A DNA stretch of 64,000 nt from Burkholderiaceae bacterium (GTDB lineage: Bacteria > Pseudomonadota > Gammaproteobacteria > Burkholderiales > Burkholderiaceae_E), in assembly GCA_016710525.1 (NCBI GenBank), contig JADJVQ010000142.1:17386-81385 (forward strand). Reading direction: 5' to 3'. The translations under genes were made by a program, and so were the position numbers. This document shows, in pieces, positions 36,870-46,903 of the stretch. The notes below the pieces were generated by a model. It was not told the DNA's origin. It did not search any database and was given only the letters and a program-made list of their open reading frames with translations. The stretch's first letter is position 1; each line of letters starts with the position of its first letter.

Positions 36870-39800
36870 CTAAACACCTCGACGCAGCCAGTGCGAAACA
36901 ACCGTTCGCAATTGATCGATATCGATCGGTTTCGGAACGAAATCGTTCATGCCAACCGCCAGCGCACGGGCCTGCTCGGTCGCCAGCGCGGCAGCGGTCA
37001 GGGCCACGATCGGCAGCTCCGACGCGTCGTAAGTGCGCCGCAGCCGCCGCGTTGCCTCGTAGCCGCTCATCCCCGGCATGTGGATGTCCATCAGGACCAG
37101 ATCCAGACGGCCGTTTTCGCGGGCCACGATGGTCAGCGCCTCTTCGCCGTCGACCGCCTCGAGCACGTCGATCTCCCAGCTCTTGAGCATCATCGAGGCA
37201 ATCAGGCGATTCAGCGCATTGTCCTCGACCAGCAAGACGCGTGAGCCGGCAAGGGGATCGGGAGGGCTCGGGAGCCGATTCCGATCGCGGGTCATGGGCG
37301 CAGGCCGGCAGCGGCACCTCGACCCAGAAGCGGCTGCCCTGCCCGACATGGCTGTCGCTGCCGACCCGCCCGCCCATCAGGGTGGCCAGTTCCTTGCAGA
37401 TCGACAGCCCCAGACCGGTACCGCCGTAGCGGCGCGTGGTCGAGGCGTCGGCCTGCATGAACGGGGTGAACAGGCGGGCGGCCGTCTCGGCATCGAAGCC
37501 GATGCCGGTGTCGTGCACCACGAAACTCACCCGATCGCCGGCGCTTCGGCGGGCACTCAGGCGGACCGAACCCTGTTCGGTGAACTTGATGGCATTGCTG
37601 ACGAAATTGCTCAGGATCTGCCGCAGCCGGACCGGATCTCCGACGACCCAGCGCAGGTCCTGGGCGTCGGGGCCACCCGCGATGTCGATGTCGAACGACA
37701 GGCCACGATCGCGCGCCGCCTCCGAAAATGCCCGATGGACGGATTCCAGCAGCCGGGGCAGATCGAATTCGACCGACTCGAGCGTCAGCTTGCCAGCCTC
37801 GATCTTGGACAGGTCGAGGATGTCGGAAATGATGGCGGCCAGACCGTCGGCGCTTTCGACGAGCAGGTGCAGATACTCGTCGCGGACAGCGGCGTCGCTG
37901 CACTCGCGGGCGAGCCGGGCCAGCCCGAGCACGCCATTGAGAGGCGTGCGGATTTCGTGACTGGTGTTCGCCAGGAAAGTGCTCTTCGCCCGGCTCGCTG
38001 CTTCGGCCTGGTCCCTGGCTGTGGCCAGCGCCTGCTGAGCCTCGCGTTCGTCGGTGATGTCCTCGACGATCCAGACGGTGCCGCCGAGTTCCGGCTGCGC
38101 CAGGTCCAGGCATTGCGCACGAATCCGGCTCCAGAACACCGAGCCGTCGCGCCGGCGCAGCCGCTCGGTCAGATCGATCCGTTCGCCGCGATCCAGCGTC
38201 GGTCGGGTCAGCGTGGCGATGCGCAGGTGCTCCTGCGCGGACGTCCAGACGACCTCGGGCGACTGTCCTTCGAGTTCTCCCGGTCCCCAGCCGAGCATCG
38301 CGTGGAACATCGGGTTCACATGCTCGAAGCGATCGGAACGTGTCACCGCAATCCCGATCGAGGCATTGTTAAGGATCGCCTGCTGCAGCAGACGGATCCG
38401 TTCCGACTGGGTGACGTCTCGGCAGACGATGAGGGCATACCGGCGGCCGGCCACTCGAAACAGGCTGGCGAACACCTGATTGACGATCACCCGCCCGTCG
38501 CGGGTCCGCAACGGCGCCTGGAAGTCGCGCGTCTCACCGTGCTCCTCGACCTGCGCGCGCATGGCGAGGCGGTCTTCGTCGCGCACCCACAGGCCCAGTT
38601 CCTCCGGTCGCCGGCCGACCACCTCGTCGGACCGATAGCCGAACATGCGGGAGAAACCCGGATTGACGAATTGAATCAGCTGGCTGTCGACGTCACTGAG
38701 CAGCACGGAATCGGCCGTGGTCTGATAGATCTGGGCCAGCAGGGTTTCGGAGCGCTGCAGGGCTGCCTCGGCACGCCGCACGGCCGACACATCGATCAGG
38801 GTCGTCTGGATGGCCGGACCGTCGGCCAGCCGGATCCATGCGCTGGCCGCCTGGACCACCCCCGGGCGGCCGCTGGGCAGCGCCAGTTCGAGCTCGACGA
38901 TCGGCATCGCGCCCCCGAAGGGCAGCGACGACAGCGCCGATTCGCGCCGAGCGAGTTCCTCGTGGTGCCGCGGGTCAAACAGCCCATCCACGGACCGGCC
39001 CGCCAGCGCATCGGGACCCGATTGTTCGAACAGCGTCGCGGCGGCGGTGTTGATGGCCAGGATGCGCTGCTGCCGGCTGAGCAGGATCGCGACCGGGGAA
39101 TCCATAAACAGGCTGCGGTAGCGCTCTTCGCTCGCCTCGAGCGCCTGCTGCGCCTGGACCGTCGCGGTCACTTCGCGGGTGGCGCCCCAGTAGCCGACGA
39201 AGCGGCCGGTGGTGTCGAAGCGCGGCTGTCCGGACACCGCGAAGTAGCGCAGCGAACCGTCGGGAAAGGTCAGCGCTGTCAGGAAATCGCGAAAAGGTCG
39301 GCGCGCCTCGAGGTCGGCCTGGTGGGTCCGCGCGGCGGCTTCATCGACGACGACCCCCGGAAACTGCCCCCGGAGCGCGCCGATCCGATCCTTCGGATCC
39401 AGGCCGGTCACCCGGCTGAACGACTCCGACAGATAGGTATAACGCAGGGAAGCATCCTGCTCCCAGTACCAGTCGGAACCGATCTCGAGCAGGGCCTTGA
39501 AGCGCTGCTCCTGATCGATCGCGCCGCTGAGGGCCCGGACCAGCAGGCGCGAGAGCAGCACCGCGCCCAGAACGCCCGCGCCCAGCGCGAGCAGGTGCGC
39601 GAGCACCAGGTGCAGCGGCACGCTGGTGGCCGCAGAGCGGACCCGGTCGATCACCCCGTTGGTTTCGAGCAGATAGAGGCCGATGACCGCCGCGCCCGAC
39701 AAGGCCGCGACGAAGGCTGAGAAGCGCACCGACGAGATGACGCCAGCCAGCATGATGACCAGCGGCAGCAGCGACAGGACCGGCGCCTGGATGCCGGTCT

Positions 39801-40098
39801 GCAGCGCGAACGCCGATGCGCCGATGCCGCCGATGGCACAGGTCAGGGCGAATCCGATGGCCAGCCGCAGATGGCCGCGGCGGGCGATGACCGCGGCGGC
39901 CAGCCAGGCGGCGACCACGATCAGCATCACCCAGCCCATGTTGCGGTACCGCGGCAGAGGCTGGGTCAGCACCATCCAGCCGACCAGCAAAGTGCCGAAG
40001 ACGGACACCGTGAGCCCGAAGGTGAGGAAGATCCGCCGACCGAGCCGGGCCACCTCGCGCTCGGTCACCGCCGCAAACAGACTGGGATCACCCGACAT
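36870..40098 (-). pseudogene. Multi-PAS hybrid sensor histidine kinase, frameshift before the receiver domain
   Basis: About 1075 residues when joined. A polytopic N-terminus (about residues 20-210) is followed by a PAS starting FKALLEIGSDWYWEQD, then three more PAS/PAC units (RYRSLFMDSPVAILLS; QIYQTTADSVLLSDVDSQLIQ; AILNNASIGIAVTRS), a phosphoacceptor box TFLANTSHEIRTPLNGVLGLARLA, an ATPase domain ([24 protein letters not shown]) and a receiver (VLLVEDNALNRLIASMML, LVLMDIHMPGMSGYEATRRL, FVPKPIDIDQL). A single-base change in the linker near 37262 puts the receiver in another frame; as read, the kinase would lack its receiver. Start ATG 40098 (MSGDPSLFAAV) follows GGGAG. It shares first PAS, kinase and receiver sequence with the downstream 655-residue kinase, implying tandem duplication with PAS expansion or loss. 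Confidence 0.9.
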
Positions 40099-40197
40099 CG
40101 AACCACCGCTCCCTTTCAATAGGCGCGATTGTCCCCCGAAAGCGCACGCCTGCCAGCGCCCCAGGCTGGCGCCCGCCCGCCCGCGAGCGGGCGGCGA

Positions 40198-40227
40198 CTT
40201 GAAATCCGGGCGTTCAACCCTTACTAT
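40198..40227 (+). promoter_or_regulatory. groESL promoter (sigma-70 type with heat-shock-like features)
   Basis: TTGAAA (40199-40204), 17-base spacer, TACTAT (40222-40227). The same stretch also reads CTTGAAA-N13-CCCTTACT, close to the sigma-32 pattern CTTGAAA-N13-CCCCATNT, so the promoter could serve both sigma factors. It ends at the CIRCE element, which would cover the start site. Confidence 0.65.
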
Positions 40228-40253
40228 TAGCACTCGCAACCAGTGAGTGCTAG
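40227..40253. promoter_or_regulatory. CIRCE operator for HrcA
   Basis: TTAGCACTC-N9-GAGTGCTAG, matching the CIRCE consensus TTAGCACTC-N9-GAGTGCTAA at 17 of 18 arm positions. It lies immediately after the -10 box and about 105 bp before groES, indicating repression by HrcA in the absence of heat shock. No hrcA gene is in the window. Confidence 0.92.
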
Positions 40254-40357
40254 CAACGTTGAAGATCGCGTCTGCAGCGCACCGGTGCCGGGCGCCTCGC
40301 CGAGTGCGCCCCTAGATTCACAAAACCCTTTTCGATCAAAGCGTTAGGAGCCAAGGT

Positions 40358-40645
40358 ATGAAACTTCGTCCCCTCCACGACCGCGTCATCATCAAGCGTC
40401 TCGACACCGAGCGCAAGACCGCGTCAGGCATCGTCATTCCCGAGAATGCCGCCGAAAAACCCGACCAGGGCGAAATCCTGGCCGTGGGCAATGGCAAGGT
40501 CGATGACAACGGCAAGCTGCGTCCCCTGGGCGTCAAGGTCGGTGACAAGGTCCTCTTCGGCAAGTACAGCGGCCAGACCGTCAAGGTCGACGGCGACGAG
40601 CTGCTCGTGATGCGCGAAGAAGACATCATGGCCGTCGTCGAGTGA
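40358..40645 (+). CDS. groES: Co-chaperonin GroES
   Basis: 95-residue lid subunit of the GroEL-GroES folding chamber, cytosolic heptamer. Begins [16 protein letters not shown], with the mobile loop [21 protein letters not shown] (about residues 17-37) that docks on GroEL, and ends with [24 protein letters not shown] lies 8 bp before the ATG. First gene of the groESL operon under the CIRCE-covered promoter, 65 bp before groEL. Intact and normal length. Confidence 0.98.
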   Translation: MKLRPLHDRVIIKRLDTERKTASGIVIPENAAEKPDQGEILAVGNGKVDDNGKLRPLGVKVGDKVLFGKYSGQTVKVDGDELLVMREEDIMAVVE

Positions 40646-40707
40646 CACGCCGGAATCACTTGTCCATTCGTCTATCCGCCGAATCATTCGTATCGCAAGG
40701 AGTCTGA

Positions 40708-42366
<1,659 letters not shown>

Positions 42367-42416
42367 TACCCGGCCCAGGCTGGCCGGTGCCCCGTGCACC
42401 CGGCCGGCCTTGCCTC

Positions 42417-42442
42417 AAAGGCCCGCTTCGGCGGGCCTTTTT
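42417..42442 (+). terminator. Intrinsic terminator of groESL
   Basis: AAAGGCCCGC-TTCG-GCGGGCCTTT followed by further T residues: a ten-base perfect stem with a UUCG tetraloop, 50 bases after the groEL stop codon. The A-rich 5' flank makes it potentially bidirectional, so it could also stop transcription of the convergent isoaspartyl peptidase gene. Confidence 0.93.
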
Positions 42443-42491
42443 CATGGCGTCGGCGCCCTGGCGACGGGAACCGTGCCGGCACACCGCGGGG

Positions 42492-43532
42492 TCAGCGGTA
42501 GATCGACACCATCGGCTCGCCGGTGCCGCGGATTTCTCCGCGGTACATGCCCTCGGTATTGAAGCCGAACTTGACCTCGCCACGAGCATTCAGCGCGATC
42601 ACGCCACCCTGGCCCTGACGCTCGTCCAGAGCGCAGCGCACGGTCTGATCGACCGCGTCCGACAGCGATACCCCCAGATAGCGGACGCGGGCCGCGATGT
42701 CGTAGGCGACCAGACCCCGCATGAAGAACTCGCCAGTCCCGGTACCCGACACCGCGACCGTGCCATTGTCGGCATAGGTGCCGGCGCCGATCAGCGGCGA
42801 GTCGCCGATCCGACCCCAGCGCTTGTTGGTGAGCCCGCCTGTGGAGGTGCCGGCCGCCAGGTTGCCGAAAGTGTCCAGCGCGACCGCTCCGACCGTTCCG
42901 AACTTGCCCTCGTCGGCCTGGCCGTCGCGGTTGTCCTGATCGGGCACAGGGGGTGCCGGAGGGGCCAGCGTGACCCGGCCATCGTGATCGAGTTCGATCC
43001 GGTCGTTGGCGCGCGCCCGATCGAGCTGCCGGCGGCGATGCTCGGTCAGAAAATACGCGGGATCGACGATCGCCAGGCCCTGATCGGCGGCGAACCGGTC
43101 GGCACCCTCGCCGGCCAGCAGCACGTGCGGGCTGTGCGCCATGACCGCGCGCGCCGCTTCGATCGGATTGCGCACCGTGCGCACCCCTGCCACGCCACCG
43201 GCCCGGCCGGTTGCGCCGTCCATGATCGAGGCATCGAGCTCGACATGTCCTTCGTGGTTCAGCACCGAACCGTGACCGGCGTTGAACAGCGGATCATCCT
43301 CGAGGACCCGGATCGCCGCGACCACGGCGTCCAGGCTGGCGCCACCGGCCATCAGCACGGCCTGGCCGGCCCGCAGCGCGCCCGCCAGCGCGGCGCGGTA
43401 GGCGGCCTCGGCCTTGCGCGTAAGATTGGCACGCAGGATCGTGCCGGCCCCGCCGTGGATGAGCAGCGTCGGCGCCACTGGCACGCCGGGCGCCGGGGCC
43501 TTGCCGGCGGCGGCCGCAGCGATCGGGTTCAT
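42492..43532 (-). CDS. iaaA: Isoaspartyl peptidase / plant-type L-asparaginase
   Basis: 346-residue Ntn-hydrolase that removes N-terminal isoaspartyl residues and hydrolyses asparagine. It self-cleaves before the nucleophile Thr213 in KFGTVGAVALD. The N-terminal half has LLIHGGAGT and NAGHGSVLN; after the Thr come NLAAGTSTGGLTNKRWGRIGDSPLIGAGTYAD and SGTGTGE, the substrate-binding loops. Cytosolic in this form because no signal peptide is present. Its ATG overlaps the DAHP synthase stop codon (ATGA at 43529-43532), so the two are translationally coupled despite having no obvious metabolic link. Intact. Confidence 0.93.
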   Translation of the reverse strand: MNPIAAAAAGKAPAPGVPVAPTLLIHGGAGTILRANLTRKAEAAYRAALAGALRAGQAVLMAGGASLDAVVAAIRVLEDDPLFNAGHGSVLNHEGHVELDASIMDGATGRAGGVAGVRTVRNPIEAARAVMAHSPHVLLAGEGADRFAADQGLAIVDPAYFLTEHRRRQLDRARANDRIELDHDGRVTLAPPAPPVPDQDNRDGQADEGKFGTVGAVALDTFGNLAAGTSTGGLTNKRWGRIGDSPLIGAGTYADNGTVAVSGTGTGEFFMRGLVAYDIAARVRYLGVSLSDAVDQTVRCALDERQGQGGVIALNARGEVKFGFNTEGMYRGEIRGTGEPMVSIYR

Positions 43533-44623
43533 GCCAGCGCGCGCGCTCGCACCGCATCGGCCAGTTGCTGCACGCAGGCCGCCGACTCCTCCCAGCCCAG
43601 ACAGGCATCGGTGATGCTTTGGCCGTAGGTCAGCGAGGGCACCGCGCTGACCCCCGCCTTGAACGCCTGCGCACCACCGACCAGGTGACTCTCGATCATC
43701 ACGCCGAAAACCCGGCGACTGCCGCCGGACACCTGTCCGGCAAGATCACGGACGACGTCGATCTGGCGCTCGTGCTGCTTCTCGCTGTTGCCGTGGGAGC
43801 AGTCGACCATCACCGAGCCGTGCAGGCCCGAGGCGGCCAGCACCTCGCAGGCCGCGGCGACACTGGCGGCGTCGTAGTTGGGCTGGCGCCCGCCGCGCAG
43901 GATCAGGTGGCCGTCGGGATTGCCGGCGGTTCGCACCATGGCGATCTGGCCGCTCTTGTGGATGCCCAGGAAACTGTGCGGCTGGCCGGCCGCGAACACC
44001 GCATCGATCGCCACGCGCACGTTGCCTTCGGTGCTGTTCTTGAACCCGACCGCGGCCGAGAACCCGGACGCGAGTTCGCGGTGCACCTGGCTTTCAGTGG
44101 TCCGCGCGCCGATCGCTCCCCAGCTGAGCAGATCGGCCATGTATTGCGGCGACAGCGTGTCCAGCAGTTCACCGCCGGCCGGCAGGCCCATCCGGTTGAT
44201 GTCGATCAGCAGATGGCGCGCGATGCGCAGGCCCTCCTGGATGCGATAACTGCCGTCGAGGTAAGGATCGTTGATCAGCCCCTTCCAGCCGACCGTGGTG
44301 CGCGGCTTCTCGAAATAGACTCGCATCACGATCTCGAGCGCATCGGCGACCTCGCCGCGCAGCGCGGCCAGCCGAGTCGCATACTCGATCGCTGATTTCG
44401 GGTCGTGCACCGAACAGGGCCCGATCACGACCAGCAGCCGATCGTCCAGGCCATGGACGATGCGGCGCACGCGCTCGCGGCAATCCCCGACGAAGCGCTC
44501 GACCGGACCGCCGGACACCGGAAAAAATCGGATCAGCTGCTCGGGCGGCGGCAGCACGTCGACAGCGACGATCCGGGCGTCGTCGACCTGCGAGGTCTTG
44601 TCGGAATCGGGGGTGTTGGGCAT
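43529..44623 (-). CDS. aroG: 3-deoxy-7-phosphoheptulonate synthase (class I, AroF/G/H type)
   Basis: 364-residue DAHP synthase, first step of the shikimate pathway from phosphoenolpyruvate and erythrose 4-phosphate. The class I blocks are clear: VIGPCSVHDPKSAIEYA, MRVYFEKPRTTVGWKGLINDPYLDGS, GELLDTLSPQYMADLLSWGAIGARTTESQ with metal and PEP contacts, VGFKNSTEGN, ILRGGRQPNYD and VDCSHGNSEKQ. ATG at 44623 (MPNTPDSDKTSQVDD) is preferred; a longer in-frame start at 44731 overlaps the divergent hydrolase gene. Which aromatic amino acid gives feedback control cannot be told. Overlaps iaaA by ATGA. Intact. Confidence 0.94.
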   Translation of the reverse strand: MPNTPDSDKTSQVDDARIVAVDVLPPPEQLIRFFPVSGGPVERFVGDCRERVRRIVHGLDDRLLVVIGPCSVHDPKSAIEYATRLAALRGEVADALEIVMRVYFEKPRTTVGWKGLINDPYLDGSYRIQEGLRIARHLLIDINRMGLPAGGELLDTLSPQYMADLLSWGAIGARTTESQVHRELASGFSAAVGFKNSTEGNVRVAIDAVFAAGQPHSFLGIHKSGQIAMVRTAGNPDGHLILRGGRQPNYDAASVAAACEVLAASGLHGSVMVDCSHGNSEKQHERQIDVVRDLAGQVSGGSRRVFGVMIESHLVGGAQAFKAGVSAVPSLTYGQSITDACLGWEESAACVQQLADAVRARALA

Positions 44624-44724
44624 GGCGGGTTGACTCGGGCGAAGACAGAAGGGGATTCTACGAGTCCCGGCGCCCGGCCGCGGCATCGAACCCGCGCCGG
44701 GCCTGCGCTTTTCCAGGACTTTCC

Positions 44725-45960
44725 ATGCCATCCGCCCTCCCCGACCTGCCTCTGCCTGCGGGCATCCGCTCGCGCCTCGTGCCCGGCATCAACGGTTTGA
44801 CCATGCATGTGCTGGAGGCCGGGCACGAGCAGCCGGGGCGCCCCTGCGTGCTGCTGCTGCACGGTTTTCCCGAGCTCGCCTACAGCTGGCGCAAGGTGAT
44901 GCTGCCGCTGGCGCAGGCCGGCTACCACGTGGTCGCGCCCGACCATCGCGGCTATGGCCGCACCACCGGCTGGGACGCCCGCTATGACGGCGATGTCGCC
45001 TCGTTCCGGTTCTTCAATCTGGTGCGCGACACGCTGGGCCTGATCGCCGCCCTCGGACATCGCTCGGTCGCCGCGGTGGTCGGTCACGATTTCGGTTCAC
45101 CGCTGGCCGCGTGGTGCGCGCTCGTGCGCCCCGACGTGTTTCGCTCGGTGGTGCTGATGAGCGCGCCGTTCGGCGGGCCGCCGGGCCTGCCGGTGACCGA
45201 CCCGCACACCGGCGCTGTCGTCGGCACGCTCGGCGAACGGCGACCGCGCACGCGCCGCACCGGGCCCCGGCGGCCCCGGCGGCCGCGACGGGCGGACCGG
45301 CGCCCACCGCCGCCCAGATGGACGCCCAGCTGGCCAGCGCTCGAGCGTCCGCGCAAGCACTACCAGTGGTACTACTCGACACCTGCCGCCGACACCGACA
45401 TGCGCCACTGCCCGCAGGGCATCCACTCGTTCCTGCGCGCCTACTACCACCACAAGAGCGCCGACTGGCCGGGCAACCAGCCCTTCGAGCTGGCCTCCTG
45501 GGCGCCGGCCGAGCTGGCCAAGATGCCGACCTACTACGTGATGCACCGGCGGGCCGACATGGCAGCCACCGTCGCCGAACACATGCCTTCGGCGGAAGCG
45601 GTCGCGGCCTGCGAGTGGCTGCCCGAGGATCAGCTTCGGGTCTACAGCAGCGAATTCGCGCGCACCGGCTTCCAGGGCGGGCTGCAGTGGTACCGCTGCG
45701 GAACCCTCGGACTGCAGGTGCCCGAACAGCAGATGTTCGCCGGACGCGCCATCGAGGTGCCCGCGACCTTCATCGCTGGGGCCAGCGACTGGGGCGTCTA
45801 CCAGAAGCCGGGCGAGCTGCAGCGCATGGCGGGTCCGCTGTGCCGCCGCTTCGAGGGCATCACGCTGATCGACGGAGCCGGACACTGGGTGCAGCAGGAA
45901 CAGCCCGACGCGGTCGTGCGCCATCTGCTGGCGTTCCTGGAGCGCCGGCGCCCCGCCTGA
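44725..45960 (+). CDS. Alpha/beta hydrolase, epoxide hydrolase-like, with a locally out-of-frame segment
   Basis: 411-residue alpha/beta-hydrolase. The oxyanion block LLLHGFPELAYSWRKV, nucleophile Asp122 in VVGHDFGSPLAAW, cap-domain tyrosines in KHYQWYYST and catalytic His387 in GAGHWVQQEQPD fit soluble epoxide hydrolases, where an aspartate nucleophile is diagnostic. Between about 45235 and 45340 the open frame reads an implausible Arg/Pro-rich stretch, while the next frame reads Ala/Thr-rich sequence ending TAAQMDAQLASA, suggesting two compensating indels that scramble about 35 residues of the cap. Whether that is an error or real cannot be decided. Divergent from DAHP synthase across 101 bp. 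Confidence 0.85.
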   Translation: MPSALPDLPLPAGIRSRLVPGINGLTMHVLEAGHEQPGRPCVLLLHGFPELAYSWRKVMLPLAQAGYHVVAPDHRGYGRTTGWDARYDGDVASFRFFNLVRDTLGLIAALGHRSVAAVVGHDFGSPLAAWCALVRPDVFRSVVLMSAPFGGPPGLPVTDPHTGAVVGTLGERRPRTRRTGPRRPRRPRRADRRPPPPRWTPSWPALERPRKHYQWYYSTPAADTDMRHCPQGIHSFLRAYYHHKSADWPGNQPFELASWAPAELAKMPTYYVMHRRADMAATVAEHMPSAEAVAACEWLPEDQLRVYSSEFARTGFQGGLQWYRCGTLGLQVPEQQMFAGRAIEVPATFIAGASDWGVYQKPGELQRMAGPLCRRFEGITLIDGAGHWVQQEQPDAVVRHLLAFLERRRPA

Positions 45961-46100
45961 ACGCAGGCGCGGCTCATGGCATGTCCGGAATTCGGCGGCA
46001 GGACCGCCGCGCGTCCGGAAAGTCGCCGCTTTTCAGCGCACCGGACGCCCGACGATCGGGCGAACCTCCCAGACGATCGTCGTTCCGTCCGGAGTGCCCC

Positions 46101-46858
46101 ATGTCCCGTCCGAATCATCCTTTTTTCCGTCAACGCCGGCATCTGCTCGGCCTGGCCGCCGCCGGCCTGGCCGCCCCTCTCTCCTGCGCTGGCGCAGGAT
46201 CCGGGCGGCTACCGGTTCTCGCCGGTCAACCAGTACGGCATCAGCCTGACCGCCGCCTACTGGAATCCCATCATCGGCTGGGTTTCCGAGCGCAGCGGCG
46301 TGAAACTCGCGCTGAAGATCGGCCGTACCTCGGCCGACACCACCAGCTATGTGCTGGCCCAGGAAGTTGAGTTCGTCTTCACCAATCACCTGTTCAGCCC
46401 CGAGCGCGAACAGCTGGGCTGGAAAGTCCTGGCCCGCCGCCAGACGCCGCCGGCGGCCAGATCTGGGCGGGGGCGACCGCCTCGATCTGACGCAGCTGGC
46501 CGACCAGGAAGTCGCCCCGGCCCGAAGCCTGGCGCCCACAAATTTTGCCGCGCACCGGGGGGGGGGGGGGGCGGGGCAACCGACGGCGCACGGCCCAGTG
46601 TTCAGCGGCAGCAAGGGGTCGGCGGCACCGCAGCTTCGAGGGTACACCCGGCGCAAGGCAAAAGGTCCGGCTGGGGTAGCGGTGCACGACCTGCGCTGGC
46701 CGCGAGCAAGGTGCCCGAGAAGGACGCCAAGCCGGGCCGCGCGACACGCCCGCGACCCAGGGGGCGCGAGCTCGAGCAGGCCCGCCCGCCGCACGCCTAA
46801 CGGCACGAGTACGCCCCACCGCAAGTTCTATCAGACCGCGCCCACCCAGCTGCGCTGA
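46101..46858 (+). pseudogene. PhnD-like periplasmic substrate-binding protein, heavily damaged
   Basis: Recognisable remains of a PhnD/phosphonate-type binding protein: an N-terminal export signal (RRHLLGLAAAGLAAPLS, then out of frame PALAQ), then YRFSPVNQYGISLTAAYWNPIIGWVSERSGVKLALKIGRTSADTTSYVLAQEVEFVFTNHLF, GWKVLARRQTPPA. Dispersed frames follow with DLTQLADQEVA, ASKVPEKDAK and the C-terminal YRKFYQTAPTQLR type ending at TGA 46856. Between 46440 and 46800 at least five frame changes occur and a run of 15 G lies at 46557-46571. The gene ends 45 bp before a hybrid kinase on the same strand; PhnD-like proteins encoded directly before a kinase often act as its periplasmic ligand sensor, so loss here would orphan the kinase. 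Confidence 0.75.
46557..46571. repeat. Homopolymer run of 15 G
   Basis: Fifteen consecutive G residues inside the damaged PhnD-like gene, the longest mononucleotide run noticed in the window. Such tracts slip during replication and are also badly called by most sequencing methods; the flanking reading frame is already broken on both sides. Confidence 0.95.
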
Positions 46859-46903
46859 CCCTGGCCGCCCGAGCCAGACCGTTCGATTCCCGCCTCCCGA
46901 TCG

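Noticed and set aside
37078..39720. 880-codon open frame on the + strand opposite the multi-PAS kinase
   Set aside because: Composition is that of a GC-rich antisense shadow (Arg/Gln/Asp/His rich), with no domain similarity, and the opposite strand encodes a clear kinase.
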